In this document: positions 10,378-18,950 of the stretch, one piece after another | Layout of the letters: every line of letters starts with the position of its first letter | Numbering within the stretch: position 1 is the stretch's first letter | From: Brenneria sp. hezel4-2-4 | GTDB taxonomy: Bacteria > Pseudomonadota > Gammaproteobacteria > Enterobacterales > Enterobacteriaceae | Length of the DNA stretch: 64,000 nt | Reading direction: 5' to 3' | Assembly: GCF_013155275.1 (NCBI RefSeq) | Contig: NZ_JABJXS010000001.1 | Location: forward strand, 372,001 to 436,000 | Position numbers and translations under genes: made by a program | Notes under the pieces: model-generated | What the model saw: the letters and a program-made list of their open reading frames with translations, nothing else | The model's database searches: none | What the model was told of the DNA's origin: nothing

Positions 10378-11913
10378 TCAGACGCTGCGGCGGGCGAAAT
10401 CGCGCGGTCGGAATCCCAGTACCGCCAACGTGACAAAATAGGCCCCCGCCCCCGCCGCCACGACCAGCATCAGCCGTGTTATGCGCCAGGTCATACCGCC
10501 GACATCCCAGGCGGGCATCCACCACAGCAGGCCAACCAACACCAGCGACATCATAATCACGGCAATGGCCAGCTTCAGCAGAAAGCGCGTCCAGCCGGGT
10601 TGCGGATGAAAAATATCCTGCTTGCGTAATTGCCAGAACAATAATCCGGCATTCAGACAGGATGCCAGCCCGATGGAAAGCGCCAGCCCCGCATGTTGCA
10701 ACGGACCGATAAAGATCAGGTTCATCACCTGAGTCAGAATCAGCGTCACAATCGCAATTTTCACCGGCGTCTTGATATCCTGCCGGGAATAAAACCCGGG
10801 CACCAGCACCTTCACAACGATCAGCCCCATTAACCCCACGGAATAAGCAATCAACGCCCGTTGCGTCATCGCCGCATCAAAGGCGCTGAATTTTCCGTAT
10901 TGAAACAGCGATACCGTTAACGGTTGGGCCAGAATCCCCAATGCGACCGCGCTGGGCAGCGCCAGCAAAAAGCACAGCCGCAATCCCCAGTCCATCAGGC
11001 GGGAATATTCATCATGATTGCCGCTGGCGAAGCTTTTCGCCAGCGAAGGCAGAAGAATGGTGCCCAATGCCACGCCCAGCACCCCCGACGGGAATTCCAT
11101 CAGCCGATCGGCGTAGTACATCCACGATACCGCCCCTTCACTGAGAAATGAGGCGAAAATGGTATTGATGATCAGTGATATTTGACTAACCGATACCCCC
11201 AGAACCGCAGGCCCCATCAGTTTCATCACCCGCCAGACGCTCGGCTCGCGCCATTTGATGCGGGGCAATACCAGCATGCCGATCTTTTTCAGGTGCGGCA
11301 GTTGGTAGCCGAGTTGCAGCAAACCGCCGACCAGTACCGCCCAGGCCAGCGCCATCACCGGCGGATCAAAATACGGCGTCGCGAACAGGGCAAAACCGAT
11401 CATGCTGACATTCAGCAGCGTCGGAGCAAATGCCGGCACCGAGAACCGATTCCAGGTATTCAGCACCGATCCCACCATTGAGGTCAGGGAAATCAGCAAG
11501 ATATAAGGGAACGTGACCCGCAACAGCGCCGAGGTAAGTTCAAAACGATCGGGCGTAGCCGCAAAGCCGGGGGCGGTCACCATAATCACCCACGGCGCCG
11601 CCACCATACCCGCCACGGTCACCAGCGCCAGGATCAGCGTCAGCATACCGGAGACGTAGGCGAGAAAGGTTCGGGTCGCTTCATCGCCCTGCTGACTTTT
11701 ATATTCAGCCAGAATGGGCACAAAAGCCTGAGAGAATGCGCCCTCCGCAAAAATGCGGCGTAACAGATTAGGGAGTTTAAAGGCGACAAAGAATGCGTCC
11801 GTCGCCATGCCCGCGCCAAAAACCCTCGCCACTATCGCATCACGCACAAAACCTAACACGCGTGAAAGCATGGTCATTGAACTGACGGCTGCCAGTGATT
11901 TAAGTAAATTCAT
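10378..11913 (-). CDS. murJ: Lipid II flippase MurJ
   Basis: 511 residues, polytopic inner-membrane protein of the MOP exporter superfamily that flips lipid-linked peptidoglycan precursor to the periplasm. Family marks include [40 protein letters not shown] and [20 protein letters not shown], with about 14 hydrophobic segments. The start is the ATG at 11913 ([15 protein letters not shown]); the frame is open to 11964, but that extension does not belong to the family. In E. coli mviM lies just upstream; here it is absent and yceH follows after about 170 bases. Confidence 0.96.
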   Translation of the reverse strand: MNLLKSLAAVSSMTMLSRVLGFVRDAIVARVFGAGMATDAFFVAFKLPNLLRRIFAEGAFSQAFVPILAEYKSQQGDEATRTFLAYVSGMLTLILALVTVAGMVAAPWVIMVTAPGFAATPDRFELTSALLRVTFPYILLISLTSMVGSVLNTWNRFSVPAFAPTLLNVSMIGFALFATPYFDPPVMALAWAVLVGGLLQLGYQLPHLKKIGMLVLPRIKWREPSVWRVMKLMGPAVLGVSVSQISLIINTIFASFLSEGAVSWMYYADRLMEFPSGVLGVALGTILLPSLAKSFASGNHDEYSRLMDWGLRLCFLLALPSAVALGILAQPLTVSLFQYGKFSAFDAAMTQRALIAYSVGLMGLIVVKVLVPGFYSRQDIKTPVKIAIVTLILTQVMNLIFIGPLQHAGLALSIGLASCLNAGLLFWQLRKQDIFHPQPGWTRFLLKLAIAVIMMSLVLVGLLWWMPAWDVGGMTWRITRLMLVVAAGAGAYFVTLAVLGFRPRDFARRSV

Positions 11914-12086
11914 CCGATTATATTCTGAAATGTTCGGGACTGTTATCGACCATTCTGCGGTCATCCTGATTGCGCGGTGCGACTAGTCTACGCATTACGC
12001 GCTTAATAGCTACCCGGCATTGTAACGACCGTTGAACTTTTCAGCGCATTCTCAGCACGTCTCTATCACTCGCGGGGTTTATCCCT

Positions 12087-12722
12087 TTACGCCAACAATG
12101 CCGCAATCTGCCGCTTAAGCTCCGCCACCTCTTTCTCCAGCGCTTCGACGCGCACGGCAAGCGGAAGCGAGGCTGTCTCCGTCTCTGTCGGCAACGCAAC
12201 GTCTTCGCTTACCTCACCGCTGAAAAGATGCATATAGCGGCTTTCGCGTTTGCCCGGCTCTCGGGCCAGACGCACCACAAACGGGCCATCTTCGCGCTGC
12301 CGCATCTGTTCCAGCACGTTTTCCACCTCATTCACATCCGCAAACTCGTGCAAGCGAGCGGCCCGGGTACGCAGTTCACCGGGAGTTTGCGCGCCGCGTA
12401 GCAGTAACGTCGCCACCAAAGCCACTTCGGCGGAAGACAATTTCAGATCGCCGAATTCCGAGTTACAAAACCGCTGCTCGTATTTAACCACCCGATGACC
12501 AAATCCGCTGAGCGTGCGCAAAAAATGTTTTTTTACCAGCAGATCGAGCGTTTGCTGAACATCGTTTTCGCTCAGATCCATTACCGGTTCACGATTCGTT
12601 TTCTGATTGCAGGCTGTTGTCACGCCGTTTAGCGACATCGGATACTGTTCCGGCGTGGTGATCTGCTTTTCCAACATACAGCCAATTACTCTGGCTTCTC
12701 GAACACTTAGCTGATATTTCAT
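12087..12722 (-). CDS. yceH: DUF480 family protein YceH
   Basis: 211 residues, matching YceH (UPF0502/DUF480), two tandem winged-helix domains; function unknown. Conserved stretches are [37 protein letters not shown] and [20 protein letters not shown]. The last 35 residues form an acidic then heptad-like tail ([20 protein letters not shown]) that looks like a coiled coil. It starts nine bases after the rimJ stop, so rimJ-yceH is an operon, possibly continuing into murJ as in E. coli. Confidence 0.94.
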   Translation of the reverse strand: MKYQLSVREARVIGCMLEKQITTPEQYPMSLNGVTTACNQKTNREPVMDLSENDVQQTLDLLVKKHFLRTLSGFGHRVVKYEQRFCNSEFGDLKLSSAEVALVATLLLRGAQTPGELRTRAARLHEFADVNEVENVLEQMRQREDGPFVVRLAREPGKRESRYMHLFSGEVSEDVALPTETETASLPLAVRVEALEKEVAELKRQIAALLA

Positions 12723-12731
12723 CAGGTACCC

Positions 12732-13316
12732 TTAGCGCGGCGGCTTCCAGTTAGGGGTAGTCAGGACGGTCAGAACGTGGTCCTGCCATTTTCCATCGAT
12801 AAGCAGATAATCTTTCGCATACCCTTCCCGTTCAAATCCCAGCCGGGCCAGCAGATTTCCGCTACGTTGGTTGTGCGGCATATAGTTAGCCATAATGCGG
12901 TGCATATATTGCTGACGTTGCATATAACGCAACGCAGGCTGAAGCGCTTCGTACATCAACCCCTGCCCCTGCCATTTTTGACCAAGAGAGTACCCCAGAT
13001 AGCAGGCGTAGAAAGATCCCCGCAGCACATTGCTAAAATTCGCCACCCCCCACACCTCATTCTCATTGGGGTCAAGCAGTAGAAAATAATAGGCGCTGCC
13101 TTGTTTGTGCATATCATTAATCACACTCAACCGCGCCTGCCAGCCCGAAGGATAGCAATGGCTGGCATCACGCAACGGTTCCCAGGGCTTAAGGAAATCA
13201 CGGTTTTCCGAATAGTATTCCGCCAGACGCCAGGCATCACGCTCATGGGCCAAACGCACCACCAGCCGATCGGTCGTCAAATGCACCCGTGATGGCGCAG
13301 AACGGTAGCCAAACAT
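12732..13316 (-). CDS. rimJ: Ribosomal protein S5 alanine N-acetyltransferase
   Basis: 194 residues, GNAT-fold acetyltransferase that acetylates the N-terminus of ribosomal protein S5. It opens [20 protein letters not shown]; the acetyl-CoA binding region is [18 protein letters not shown] (about residues 107-124), followed by [20 protein letters not shown], as in RimJ and RimL relatives. First gene of the rimJ-yceH pair, transcribed away from mdtH, the E. coli arrangement. Confidence 0.95.
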   Translation of the reverse strand: MFGYRSAPSRVHLTTDRLVVRLAHERDAWRLAEYYSENRDFLKPWEPLRDASHCYPSGWQARLSVINDMHKQGSAYYFLLLDPNENEVWGVANFSNVLRGSFYACYLGYSLGQKWQGQGLMYEALQPALRYMQRQQYMHRIMANYMPHNQRSGNLLARLGFEREGYAKDYLLIDGKWQDHVLTVLTTPNWKPPR

Positions 13317-13629
13317 TTCCCCCCCTGAATTGCGGGTTGCTCGATAAATAAAATTTATCGGAATAAACGGATAAATATTTCCTACAGACAGAAAATATCG
13401 TTATTACTGACCACTCTTACTATAACCGCATAAATTCTCTGGCGTAAAATCCCCACCGCTGAGTTATTGTTCGATCGGAACGATAAACTGCGCTTTTTTA
13501 GCGGAAATGCTAGCCGGATAACGCTCTGACGATAAAAAAATATTATCCATCAACAGGCTATCCCAAACACCCAATAGAGTTCAAAATAGTCACGTGGGTT
13601 ATTTTCTTTCTTCTTCCTCGTGGTGAAAC
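13317..13629. promoter_or_regulatory. Divergent rimJ-mdtH promoter region with a dyad
   Basis: 313 bases without a gene, carrying the promoters for rimJ (minus) and mdtH (plus). A perfect AT-rich dyad, CGATAAAT (13342-13349), a 3-base spacer and ATTTATCG (13353-13360), lies 26-44 bases upstream of the rimJ ATG and could be an operator. No further gene is seen. Confidence 0.35.
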
Positions 13630-14835
13630 ATGCCTCTGATGTCACAAGCTCGGAGCTTGGGTAAATATTTCCTGTTACTGGATAATATGTTGGTGGTTCT
13701 GGGGTTCTTTGTTGTCTTCCCCCTTATTTCCATTCGTTTTGTCGATCAACTGGGTTGGGCTGCGTTATTGGTCGGCATTGCGCTGGGATTACGTCAGCTT
13801 ATTCAACAAGGGCTGGGCATTTTCTCCGGCGCCATTGCTGACCGGTACGGCGCAAAACCGATGATTATCACCGGGATGCTATTACGCGCCGCCGGTTTCG
13901 TTTTTATGGCTATTGCCGACCAACCCTGGCTGTTATGGTTATCCTGCGCGCTTTCCGGGCTGGGCGGCACGCTATTCGATCCGCCGCGAACGGCGCTGGT
14001 GATTAAACTGGTTCGACCGCAGGAGCGAGGCCGTTTCTACTCCCTGCTGATGATGCAGGACAGCGCCGGGGCGGTAATTGGCGCGCTTATCGGTAGTTGG
14101 CTGCTTCAGTATGACTTTGAAGTGGTTTGCTGGGTCGGCGCCATTATTTTCGTGCTGGCCGCAGCATTAAACGGATGGTTGTTGCCGGCTTACCGAATTT
14201 CGACCGTCAGAACGCCAATCCGTGAAGGCATGACGCGCGTTATCCGCGATCGGCGTTTTCTGACCTATGTCCTGACCCTGACTGGTTATTACATGTTGGC
14301 GGTGCAGGTGTTGTTAATGCTGCCCATCATGGTCAATGAGATTGCCGGCACGCCGGCGGCGGTAAAATGGATGTATGCCATTGAAGCCGCCCTTTCGCTG
14401 ACGCTGCTTTATCCGATTGCCCGCTGGAGCGAGAAACATTACCGGCTGGAGCAGCGCCTGATGGCCGGGCTGCTGATTATGACCGTCAGCCTGTTCCCCA
14501 TCGGTTTGACCGCCAGTCTGCAATCCTTGCTGATGCTAATCAGCCTGTTTTATATCGGCGCCATTATTGCAGAACCGGCGCGCGAAACGCTGAGCGCCTC
14601 GCTGGCGGATCCCCGCGCCAGGGGCAGTTACATGGGGTTCAGCCGTCTGGGGCTGGCGCTGGGGGGCGCCATTGGCTATAGCGGCGGCGGTTGGCTGTTC
14701 GACGTAGGGCATACTCTGGAGCAACCTGAATTACCCTGGTTCATGTTAGGCGTTATCGGCCTGTTGACGCTGGCCGCGCTCTATTGGCAGTTCAATCAGC
14801 GCCGTATTGAACCGGCAATGCTCGGCGGTCACTGA
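13630..14835 (+). CDS. mdtH: MFS multidrug transporter MdtH
   Basis: 401 residues, 12-segment major facilitator transporter of the inner membrane, close to E. coli MdtH, a drug/proton antiporter for which raised fluoroquinolone resistance has been reported on overexpression. It opens [20 protein letters not shown]; the loop 2-3 motif is visible as [13 protein letters not shown] (motif A type) and [20 protein letters not shown] is highly conserved. [20 protein letters not shown] and [17 protein letters not shown] mark the second half. grxB follows in the same direction after about 155 bases, opposite in order to E. coli transcription units but the same neighbours. Confidence 0.95.
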   Translation: MPLMSQARSLGKYFLLLDNMLVVLGFFVVFPLISIRFVDQLGWAALLVGIALGLRQLIQQGLGIFSGAIADRYGAKPMIITGMLLRAAGFVFMAIADQPWLLWLSCALSGLGGTLFDPPRTALVIKLVRPQERGRFYSLLMMQDSAGAVIGALIGSWLLQYDFEVVCWVGAIIFVLAAALNGWLLPAYRISTVRTPIREGMTRVIRDRRFLTYVLTLTGYYMLAVQVLLMLPIMVNEIAGTPAAVKWMYAIEAALSLTLLYPIARWSEKHYRLEQRLMAGLLIMTVSLFPIGLTASLQSLLMLISLFYIGAIIAEPARETLSASLADPRARGSYMGFSRLGLALGGAIGYSGGGWLFDVGHTLEQPELPWFMLGVIGLLTLAALYWQFNQRRIEPAMLGGH

Positions 14836-14989
14836 TTTAGCTGTTTTACCGGCGTATTTGATCTCCCGGGTATTGCGCTGCATACTTTCCTAATACATTC
14901 AATCGATTGTTGCTCTGTCGTTTGATGACCCGTTCCACTCGCGGCCGCAGGCGCGGCCATGTGTTATCAGTGAACCAGAGGATACGAAT

Positions 14990-15637
14990 ATGAAGCTATA
15001 TGTCTACGACCACTGTCCGTATTGCGTAAAAGCGCGCATGATTTTCGGCCTGAAGAATATCCCTGTCGAACTGCAAATTTTAGCCAACGATGATGAAGCC
15101 ACGCCCAAAAAGCTGATCGGGCAAAAAATGGTGCCGATCCTGCAAAAAGACGACGGCAGTTGTATGCCGGAAAGCATGGACATCGTTCATTTCATCGATA
15201 ATTATGATAAAAAACCGTTACTGACCGGCCCCATCAATTCGGCGATCAATGCCTGGTTGCGTAAGGTATCCGATTATACGCCGCGTCTGATTATTCCACG
15301 CTTTGCTCAGGCAGCGTTTGAAGAGTTCGCCTCCGCATCGGCGCGGCAATATTTCATCAATAAAAAAGAGGCTCAGCTCGGCAGTTTTGCAGAGCATCTC
15401 AGTCACTCGAAGGGGCTGATCAAAAAACTGAATAATGATTTGCAGGAGCTTGATCCGCTGATCGTTCAGCCCAACGCCTGCAACGGGGAATTGTCCACCG
15501 ATGATATCCACCTGTTTCCTCTGCTACGTTCTCTGACGATTGTCGCTGGCGTCACGCCGCCGTCCCGGGTTGCCGACTACCGTGACAATATGGCCAAGCA
15601 GACGCAGATCACGCTGCTGAGCAGTCTCGCGCAATAA
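14990..15637 (+). CDS. grxB: Glutaredoxin 2
   Basis: 215 residues, the large GST-like glutaredoxin of enterobacteria. The dithiol active site CPYC is at residues 9-12, in an N-terminal thioredoxin fold (1-75) that also contains the cis-proline VPIL; an all-helical GST-C domain follows (about 90-215). It reduces disulfides with glutathione in the cytosol. AGAGGATACGAAT precedes the ATG, a fair ribosome-binding site. A clear hairpin follows its double stop (TAATAA). Confidence 0.96.
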   Translation: MKLYVYDHCPYCVKARMIFGLKNIPVELQILANDDEATPKKLIGQKMVPILQKDDGSCMPESMDIVHFIDNYDKKPLLTGPINSAINAWLRKVSDYTPRLIIPRFAQAAFEEFASASARQYFINKKEAQLGSFAEHLSHSKGLIKKLNNDLQELDPLIVQPNACNGELSTDDIHLFPLLRSLTIVAGVTPPSRVADYRDNMAKQTQITLLSSLAQ

Positions 15638-15651
15638 TAACAGCATTTTCC

Positions 15652-15684
15652 AGCCGCTTCGCCGGGAAGCGGCTTCGGCGTTTT
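15652..15684 (+). terminator. Terminator after grxB
   Basis: Perfect 8-bp stem AGCCGCTT (15652-15659) with AAGCGGCT (15667-15674), 7-base loop, then TCGGCGTTTT. The T-run is short and offset, so termination may be partial. Confidence 0.6.
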
Positions 15685-15784
15685 CAGGGCTATCCGATTG
15701 GTGAAGACCACCCGGCGGCGCACACTGATACCGTGGCATCAACCACAAGATTACACACCTGGAAATAATAATAGAGGTCAGAAA

Positions 15785-16348
15785 ATGAAGAAGTTGGGAT
15801 TCGCAGCCACGGCATTGCTGCTGGTCTTTACGTTAAGCGGCTGTAACAAGCTGACGCAGTACACGCTCAATGAGCAAGAAATCAACGAATACCTGCAAAA
15901 GCACAATGATTACCAGAAACAACTGGGTATGCCCGGCGTTGTGGACGCCAATATCGTCTTAACCGACCTGAGCAGTCAAATCGGCCGGACTGAGCCCGGT
16001 AAAGTTACCCTGTCCGGCAATGCCCGGGTTGATGTCACCTCGCTGCTTGGCGATCAAACCGCCGATCTGAAACTGACGCTGAAGGCGCAACCGGTGTTCG
16101 ATAAGGCGCAGGGCGCCATTTATCTGAAAGAGATGGAGTTGGTTGATTACACCGTCCAGCCGGAAAAAATGCAGACGGTGATGAATACCCTGAGTCCCTA
16201 TCTGAATCAATCGCTGAAAAGTTACTTCGCGCAGAAACCCGCCTATATCCTGAATGCGGATAACAGCGCCACCGAGGCGTTGGCGAAGAAGATGGCGAAA
16301 GGCATTGAGATCAAACCGGGACAAATCATTATTCTGTTCACTGACTAA
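15785..16348 (+). CDS. yceB: DUF1439 lipoprotein YceB
   Basis: 187 residues. A lipoprotein signal peptide is visible: MKKLGFAATALLLVFTLSGC, with the lipidated Cys at residue 20 followed by Asn, which fits outer-membrane sorting. The mature part matches YceB (DUF1439); QYTLNEQEINEYLQKHNDYQ is typical. It is thought to be a lipid-binding-like periplasmic domain; function unknown. The frame is open to 15698, but the ATG at 15785 has AGAGG upstream and yields the signal peptide. In E. coli it also adjoins grxB. Confidence 0.93.
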   Translation: MKKLGFAATALLLVFTLSGCNKLTQYTLNEQEINEYLQKHNDYQKQLGMPGVVDANIVLTDLSSQIGRTEPGKVTLSGNARVDVTSLLGDQTADLKLTLKAQPVFDKAQGAIYLKEMELVDYTVQPEKMQTVMNTLSPYLNQSLKSYFAQKPAYILNADNSATEALAKKMAKGIEIKPGQIIILFTD

Positions 16349-16357
16349 TACGCACCG

Positions 16358-16382
16358 CAGGTGACGGCGCCGCTGTCACCTG
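16358..16382. terminator. Hairpin between convergent yceB and ycdY
   Basis: Arms CAGGTGAC (16358-16365) and GTCACCTG (16375-16382), extendable to 11 bp with one mismatch. No T-run follows on either strand; its position between two convergent stop codons suggests transcription termination or RNA 3'-end protection. Confidence 0.4.
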
Positions 16383-16401
16383 ATCCCTGCCGGAAAATGC
16401 C

Positions 16402-16971
16402 CTACTCTGCGTCGGTTGACAATCCGCCCGCCTCATCCAGTTCATCACGCATGGCGTCAAGCGCCTCACGGCAAATAGCCGCCAGCGTACGGTAAAATGC
16501 CGTCGTCGCGTGGCTTTCCACCTTACCCAAAAAACGGCCGCTCCAGGGCAACAGGTATTCATCAAACAGCGCGATCTGTGCGGCGGTTTCGTCTTCCCCG
16601 GCCTGATCCTCCAGCCATGACGCCGCCAGGAGCAACCCGCCGAAGTGATCGACTGGCCCGTCGTTGAGCGGCATCCCGCGCTGTTGTAAAAATGTTCTCA
16701 CGTCAGTGGGTTCAGCATCCATTTGATAGGCCGAACGCCAGGGAGACACCGCGCAGTCATCGCCGACGAACAGAGACTGATAATCGGCCTCCATGGCTGC
16801 CGCGTCATAACCCTTTTGCAAACGCTCCAGCAAGGTATCCTGTTCCAGCGGCCAGTGCTGTTGCAGTCTGCCTTCTTTAATCAGCGTAAGCAGCGGTGTT
16901 AACAGCGGATCCTGCGGCTGGCGATAAAATAAGGAGCCGAGGATGCGGCACACGATAGAAAACTCATTCAT
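16402..16971 (-). CDS. ycdY: TorD-family redox enzyme chaperone YcdY
   Basis: 189 residues, matching E. coli YcdY of the TorD/DmsD chaperone family (all-helical, cytosolic). Such proteins escort complex metalloenzymes; E. coli YcdY has been reported to activate its neighbour YcdX, probably by aiding zinc incorporation. Visible stretches are MNEFSIVCRILGSLFYRQPQ, ADYQSLFVGDDCAVSPWRSA and DHFGGLLLAASWLEDQAGED, with the YxxLFVG-type patch typical of the family. ycdX lies 35 bases upstream on the same strand, so they form an operon. Confidence 0.92.
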   Translation of the reverse strand: MNEFSIVCRILGSLFYRQPQDPLLTPLLTLIKEGRLQQHWPLEQDTLLERLQKGYDAAAMEADYQSLFVGDDCAVSPWRSAYQMDAEPTDVRTFLQQRGMPLNDGPVDHFGGLLLAASWLEDQAGEDETAAQIALFDEYLLPWSGRFLGKVESHATTAFYRTLAAICREALDAMRDELDEAGGLSTDAE

Positions 16972-17006
16972 TCAGACAACCCGTTGATGATTATTAAGTG
17001 ACGGCG

Positions 17007-17744
17007 TCACAAATCGGCAAGTTCGGCAATTGCCGGCCTTCCCCTCTGTTCAAGAAAATTTAATACCCGTCGGGGACTCACGTTCAATACGCGTTCCTGC
17101 GGGAAATTCACCTCCTGCAAAATACGTTGGCAATGGGTGAAGTCTCCCAGAGAAAATGCGATATGGGAATCAGAACCTAAAGAAAGCAAACCACCGGCAT
17201 CACGCACGGCTTCGGCGATAGCCCGGCAGTTAGGCTCGCTCCCTTTACGCGAATGCATAAATGAGGAGTTATTTAACTCCAGCGCCACATTATATTTGGC
17301 GGCGGCCTCGGCGATAGCGCGAATATCGACCGGGAATTTCGGGTTGCCGGGATGACTGATAATATGCGCGTCGCCGTTGGCCATCGTGGCGATCATGGCA
17401 GCGGTATGGGTCTCTTTATCCTGCGGCGGGAATACCGGTTCATGAAAGCCGGCAATGATTAAATCCACTTGATCCAGCATCGGCCCGGCGCAATCAATTT
17501 CCCCTGCCACATTTTTAATGTTGGCTTCGATGCCGCGCAGAATACCTACGCCATCCACCTGCCGCGGCCAGATCCGCATATTCATAAAGTGCCAGTAGTG
17601 CGGCGCATCGGCCATATCGGGGCCATGATCGGTAATGGCAAACAGACGGATACTCTTCTTTTTCGCCTCGGCGATATAGTCATGCAAGGTGCTATATGCG
17701 TGGGTGCTGGCAACGGTATGCATATGTAAATCGACGGGATACAT
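17007..17744 (-). CDS. ycdX: PHP-domain phosphatase YcdX
   Basis: 245 residues, the exact length of E. coli YcdX, a trinuclear zinc phosphatase of the PHP superfamily, linked to swarming motility in E. coli. Metal-binding motifs are visible: HMHT near residue 8, ITDHGPD near 38-44, IEANI, GFHEP, ISHPGNP, and the C-terminal LGSDSH. The start is the ATG at 17744, with AGGAGA upstream; the longer frame to 17837 has no support. ghrA, the E. coli neighbour between this gene and the tRNA-Ser gene, is absent. Confidence 0.95.
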   Translation of the reverse strand: MYPVDLHMHTVASTHAYSTLHDYIAEAKKKSIRLFAITDHGPDMADAPHYWHFMNMRIWPRQVDGVGILRGIEANIKNVAGEIDCAGPMLDQVDLIIAGFHEPVFPPQDKETHTAAMIATMANGDAHIISHPGNPKFPVDIRAIAEAAAKYNVALELNNSSFMHSRKGSEPNCRAIAEAVRDAGGLLSLGSDSHIAFSLGDFTHCQRILQEVNFPQERVLNVSPRRVLNFLEQRGRPAIAELADL

Positions 17745-17959
17745 AATTTCTCCTGAGTCAGCTTTTCGTCGAAAAAGCATAACATTTTTGCGCGCCGCGC
17801 ACAGCCAATGAACGGCCCAATAACCATGGAGCAACAAAAAAGAAACATTCTACTAAATACATCAGGTGCCATTTGAAATGACAAACAGGGATAAATGGCG
17901 AGTAAAGCAGCAAATTGCGTTAACTTTAGCTAAACGCGCACCGTAGCAGCAGAAGTTTA

Positions 17960-17988
17960 TTGACGCTGCTGCGCAATTTCCCTACATT
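17960..17988 (+). promoter_or_regulatory. tRNA-Ser promoter
   Basis: TTGACG (17960-17965), exactly 17 bases, then TACATT (17983-17988). A GC-rich discriminator (AGCGCCGTCGCC) follows, typical of stringently controlled stable-RNA promoters. Transcription would start near 17995, about 28 bases before the mature tRNA. Confidence 0.75.
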
Positions 17989-18023
17989 AGCGCCGTCGCC
18001 GGTACTGCGTACTGACGACCCCC

Positions 18024-18113
18024 GGTGAGGTGTCCGAGAGGCTGAAGGAGCACGCCTGGAAAGTGTGTATACGTGAAAACGTATCGAGGGTTCGAATCCC
18101 TCCCTCACCGCCA
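18024..18113 (+). tRNA. tRNA-Ser (anticodon GGA)
   Basis: Ninety bases including encoded CCA. The acceptor stem GGTGAGG pairs with CCTCACC, discriminator G. The anticodon loop CTGGAAA carries GGA at 18058-18060, reading UCC/UCU. A long variable arm (TATACGTGAAAACGTATC) and the TPsiC segment GGTTCGAATCC complete a class II tRNA-Ser, close to E. coli serW/serX. It has its own promoter and lies next to the accessory toxin locus; no duplicated 3' end was noticed that would mark an integrated element. Confidence 0.97.
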
Positions 18114-18121
18114 TATTTGAT

Positions 18122-18158
18122 ACAAAATCAATTAGTTACATTATAATATTGATTTTGT
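18122..18158. repeat. Inverted repeat just after tRNA-Ser
   Basis: Perfect 11-bp arms ACAAAATCAAT (18122-18132) and ATTGATTTTGT (18148-18158) with a 15-base AT-rich loop, starting eight bases beyond the tRNA. It could fold in the precursor tail or be a protein site; no T-run follows. Confidence 0.6.
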
Positions 18159-18177
18159 CCTGCATAAAGTAATGCAT

Positions 18178-18210
18178 AAAAAAGTTCGCTTCGGCGAACT
18201 TTTTTGTTTG
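18178..18210 (+). terminator. Terminator of tRNA-Ser
   Basis: Perfect 12-bp stem AAAAAAGTTCGC (18178-18189), tetraloop TTCG, GCGAACTTTTTT (18194-18205), followed by GTTTG. Classic UUCG-capped Rho-independent terminator; works for tRNA-Ser and, because of the symmetric A-run, could also act on the opposite strand. Confidence 0.9.
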
Positions 18211-18286
18211 TGAAATCCAGTATCCCTATCATTAGGCCAGTTTTTTCCTTCGCCAACTTCCCAACAGACAGATAAAGAAAAGCTCG

Positions 18287-18436
18287 GTGAGGGAACTGGA
18301 AGAAATCATCGATCAATGTCGGGCATTAATTTACGCGGTCGTTGAACTGGATGAACCCAAGGTTAAAGAGATTTTGATCTTCGTGCTGTGGGAACGACTT
18401 GAGCTGTTATTTCGATCTTTTCATGTTCAGGGATAA
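18287..18436 (+). pseudogene. Short coding-like ORF, possible gene remnant
   Basis: From a GTG at 18287 the frame encodes 49 residues, VRELEEIIDQCRALIYAVVE then LDEPKVKEILIFVLWERLEL and LFRSFHVQG. The composition (alternating acidic/hydrophobic, helix-like) looks like real protein. The frame is open back only to a TAG near 18232, with no ATG and no ribosome-binding site, so the 5' end seems lost. I do not recognise the family. It faces the immunity gene (convergent) and may be a leftover of an earlier accessory insertion. Could be chance. Confidence 0.3.
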
Positions 18437-18485
18437 AGGGTGATAGGGTAAATAATGAAGGCCAGTCATAGCCTTCATCAAACGA

Positions 18486-18950
18486 TCACCATCTGAGCAT
18501 TGAAGTAGGTAAATATGTTATTGCCTCAACTTTTTCATTAAGATCATAATCTATCTGCATACTCACCGGAAGACTATAATTTTTTAAATGATAAAGATCT
18601 GTATAGCCAATATCTCTTTTTAATCTCTTCCTTGGTGGCAGAAATTTACAGGGTTCACCAAACTTTTCCTGAACCCAGCTTCTTGACATCGTATTTTTTA
18701 GCGGATGCGGTAGTTTATTTGGGAAATAATACCCGGATTTTCTATTTGATATAATCAAAGTAATTTCATTCAATACTCGATCATTTCTATTAAAAGAGAG
18801 ATAAATACCCTCTTTTGCCATATCCAGACTAATACTAGAGCTGCCAGAAAAACCAGTCGGTTTGGTTTTATAGGAAATCAGACCTGCATCAAATATTTCC
18901 TGATGAGTTTTTCCCAAGCTATCGATTAATGCTTCTACATTTACGGTCAT
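18486..18950 (-). CDS. DUF6392-type immunity protein (putative)
   Basis: 154 residues, opening [20 protein letters not shown] and ending YLPTSMLRW. It resembles the small DUF6392 proteins found after pyocin/PAAR/Rhs toxins, from memory of that family, so the family name is probable, not certain. No signal peptide or membrane segment, so it should act in the cytosol, which fits a cytosolic toxin target. The ATG overlaps the toxin stop by one base (TAATG), the translational coupling expected of a toxin-immunity pair. The gene is visibly richer in A+T than its neighbours, a sign of horizontal transfer. Alternative: an uncharacterised accessory protein unrelated to protection. Confidence 0.7.
   Translation of the reverse strand: MTVNVEALIDSLGKTHQEIFDAGLISYKTKPTGFSGSSSISLDMAKEGIYLSFNRNDRVLNEITLIISNRKSGYYFPNKLPHPLKNTMSRSWVQEKFGEPCKFLPPRKRLKRDIGYTDLYHLKNYSLPVSMQIDYDLNEKVEAITYLPTSMLRW

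Noticed and set aside
18024-18113. tRNA-Ser as the attachment site of an integrated island
   Set aside because: No integrase and no direct repeat of the tRNA 3' end were noticed on the far side of the toxin locus.
18128-18316. 62-codon minus-strand frame after tRNA-Ser
   Set aside because: It reads through a perfect Rho-independent terminator and has no family similarity.
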